Source of the DNA: JAFLUQ01 sp964551215
GTDB lineage: Bacteria; Bacillota; Clostridia; UMGS1883
Assembly (NCBI GenBank): GCA_964551215.1
Contig: CAZKBV010000074.1
Location: 1 to 7,601, forward strand
DNA length: 7,601 bases
Direction of reading: 5' to 3'
The notes under the pieces were generated by a model. The model had not been told where the DNA came from. It searched no databases and saw only the letters and a program-made list of their open reading frames with translations. The translations under genes were made by a program, and so were the position numbers. Below, in pieces: positions 7,104 to 7,601 of the stretch (position 1 is its first letter; every line of letters begins with the position of its first letter).

Positions 7104-7127
7104 TGGCTAAATTTTGCTTTTTATGAT
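7090..7127. repeat. 14-base inverted repeat over the nfn -35 region (possible operator or weak terminator)
   Basis: ATCATAAAAGGCAA (7090-7103) and TTGCTTTTTATGAT (7114-7127) are inverted copies matching at 13 of 14 positions around a 10-base centre. The left arm contains the -35 box, so a bound regulator would block or modulate the promoter. On the minus strand the hairpin is followed directly by seven T (7089-7083), so it could alternatively be a weak, A/T-rich terminator for transcripts from the stalk-domain gene. It does not match the Rex consensus TTGTTAA-N4-TTAACAA as I remember it. Confidence 0.6.
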
Positions 7128-7159
7128 AAAAAAGTTGCTATATTTCTTCATGCAAGGGG

Positions 7160-7193
7160 AAAGCGGCTGTCACTATTGTGTGATAGCCGCTTT
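7160..7193. terminator. GC-rich hairpin after the stalk-domain gene, probable terminator
   Basis: AAAGCGGCTGTCA (7160-7172) pairs with TGATAGCCGCTTT (7181-7193) at 12 Watson-Crick positions plus one G-U on the plus strand (A-C in the minus-strand RNA), around an 8-base loop. It lies 79 bases past the stop of the minus-strand stalk gene. The minus-strand tail is only TTT before CCCC, so termination in that direction may be weak; the plus side has TTTT but no gene feeds it. Confidence 0.5.
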
Positions 7194-7272
7194 TCGTATG
7201 TCTGCCCCGCAAACCGGAATTGTTATTTGCGGTTTGGTTTCCTTTTAACAGCCAATAGTTTAGTTATAAATC

Positions 7273-7601
7273 CTAATCGGTGCATTTATAGCTATTTATG
7301 CGCACTGTCTTTGTTTCATTGTCCCAGCTTACATTATAGCCCAATTCTTCAGCCACAAAGCGTATCGGTATGAGCGTTCGCCCATCAATTATCACGGCCG
7401 GTTTTGCCATCTTCTTTTCAGCCCCGTCTATGAGAGCGGTATCGCTTCCGATTGTAAGGACAATAACCTTTCCTTTATTGTTTACGGTCACGGTTTGGGC
7501 GTTTCCATCCCACTTGAACTCCGCGCCGAGCGGCTCCAATGCCTTCCTCACCGGAAGCATGGTCGATCCTTCGATTATAATCGGATTTACGTCAAAAGCA
7601 A
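7273..7601 (-). CDS. Stalk (copper amine oxidase N-terminal) domain protein, 5' end outside window
   Basis: The C-terminal 109 complete codons are present; the frame stays open through the right edge, so the start is missing. Reading from the edge, the protein gives AFDVNPIIIEGSTMLPVRKA, then LGAEFKWDGNAQTVTV, then a second, related unit with PAVIIDGRTLIPIRFVAEEL, LGYNVSWDNETKTVRI, and a short end NSYKCTD. The repeated pattern P-x-I-I-x-G-x-T-hydrophobic-P-hydrophobic-R followed by LG-x(4)-W is the signature of Pfam Cu_amine_oxidN1 (stalk) domains. In Clostridia these usually sit at one end of exported or wall-associated proteins as adhesion-like or stalk modules and do not themselves imply amine oxidase activity. 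The Met at 7560 is internal to the first unit (before LPVR), not a start. Whether a signal peptide or an enzyme domain lies upstream cannot be seen. Confidence 0.85.
   Translation of the reverse strand, partial: AFDVNPIIIEGSTMLPVRKALEPLGAEFKWDGNAQTVTVNNKGKVIVLTIGSDTALIDGAEKKMAKPAVIIDGRTLIPIRFVAEELGYNVSWDNETKTVRINSYKCTD

Noticed and set aside
6160..7110. A 316-codon open frame on the plus strand opposite nfnA
   Set aside because: It mirrors the nfnA coding frame and its 3' end runs through the nfn promoter; the product is low-complexity and unlike any family I know.
7090..7127. Rex redox-sensor binding site at the nfn promoter
   Set aside because: Rex would make biological sense, but the arms do not contain TTGTTAA/TTAACAA with the expected 4-base spacing.
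7208..7236. A small hairpin (CAAACCG with CGGTTTG, or alternatively CCGCAAA with TTTGCGG)
   Set aside because: There are two mutually exclusive 7-base stems with a 13-base loop and no T-tract on the minus strand, too weak to call a terminator or riboswitch.
7176..7373. A 65-codon plus-strand open frame at the hairpins and stalk gene end
   Set aside because: It overlaps the stalk gene on the other strand, starts inside a terminator hairpin and has no ribosome binding site.

Overview
The window looks like a chromosomal segment of an anaerobic, fermentative member of the Clostridia, probably a gut-type Firmicute. Evidence: strong purine-rich ribosome binding sites before nearly every gene, an A/T-rich housekeeping-type promoter, a glycyl-radical pyruvate formate-lyase system, a flavin-based electron-bifurcating transhydrogenase, and BspA-type leucine-rich repeat and stalk-domain proteins. 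I cannot name a genus. No rRNA, tRNA, CRISPR array, insertion sequence or phage gene was seen, and the genes are intact apart from one cut by the right edge.

Left third, plus strand (38-3020): pflB (pyruvate formate-lyase) and pflA (its radical-SAM activating enzyme), overlapping by 14 bases. The window opens only 37 bases before pflB, so its promoter lies outside. The pair ends at a strong two-way terminator (3035-3080).

Middle and right, minus strand (7041 down to 3103): four genes packed head to tail: an NfnA-like FAD/[2Fe-2S] subunit, an NfnB-like FAD/two-[4Fe-4S] subunit, a zinc-ribbon DUF2628-type membrane protein, and a leucine-rich repeat protein without a signal peptide. Gaps are 1, 45 and 38 bases with no terminator between them. 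An extended -10 promoter (TTGCCT, 17 bases, TGT-TATAAT) lies just upstream of nfnA, with a 14-base inverted repeat over its -35 box. The pfl and nfn units converge on the shared terminator.

Right edge, minus strand (7601-7273): the C-terminal part of a copper-amine-oxidase-N/stalk domain protein, whose 5' part is outside the window. The 231-base gap before nfnA holds two hairpins and the nfn promoter.

How the genes may fit together: PflB/PflA split pyruvate to acetyl-CoA and formate without making NADH or reduced ferredoxin. Nfn exchanges electrons between NADH, reduced ferredoxin and NADPH. Both belong to central redox balance of a fermenter, so the neighbourhood is coherent. I found no clear novel system. 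The most interesting points are the operator-like repeat at the nfn promoter, the unexplained zinc-ribbon/LRR pair that appears to be co-transcribed with nfnAB, and the near-perfect 23-residue cysteine ladder in the LRR protein.
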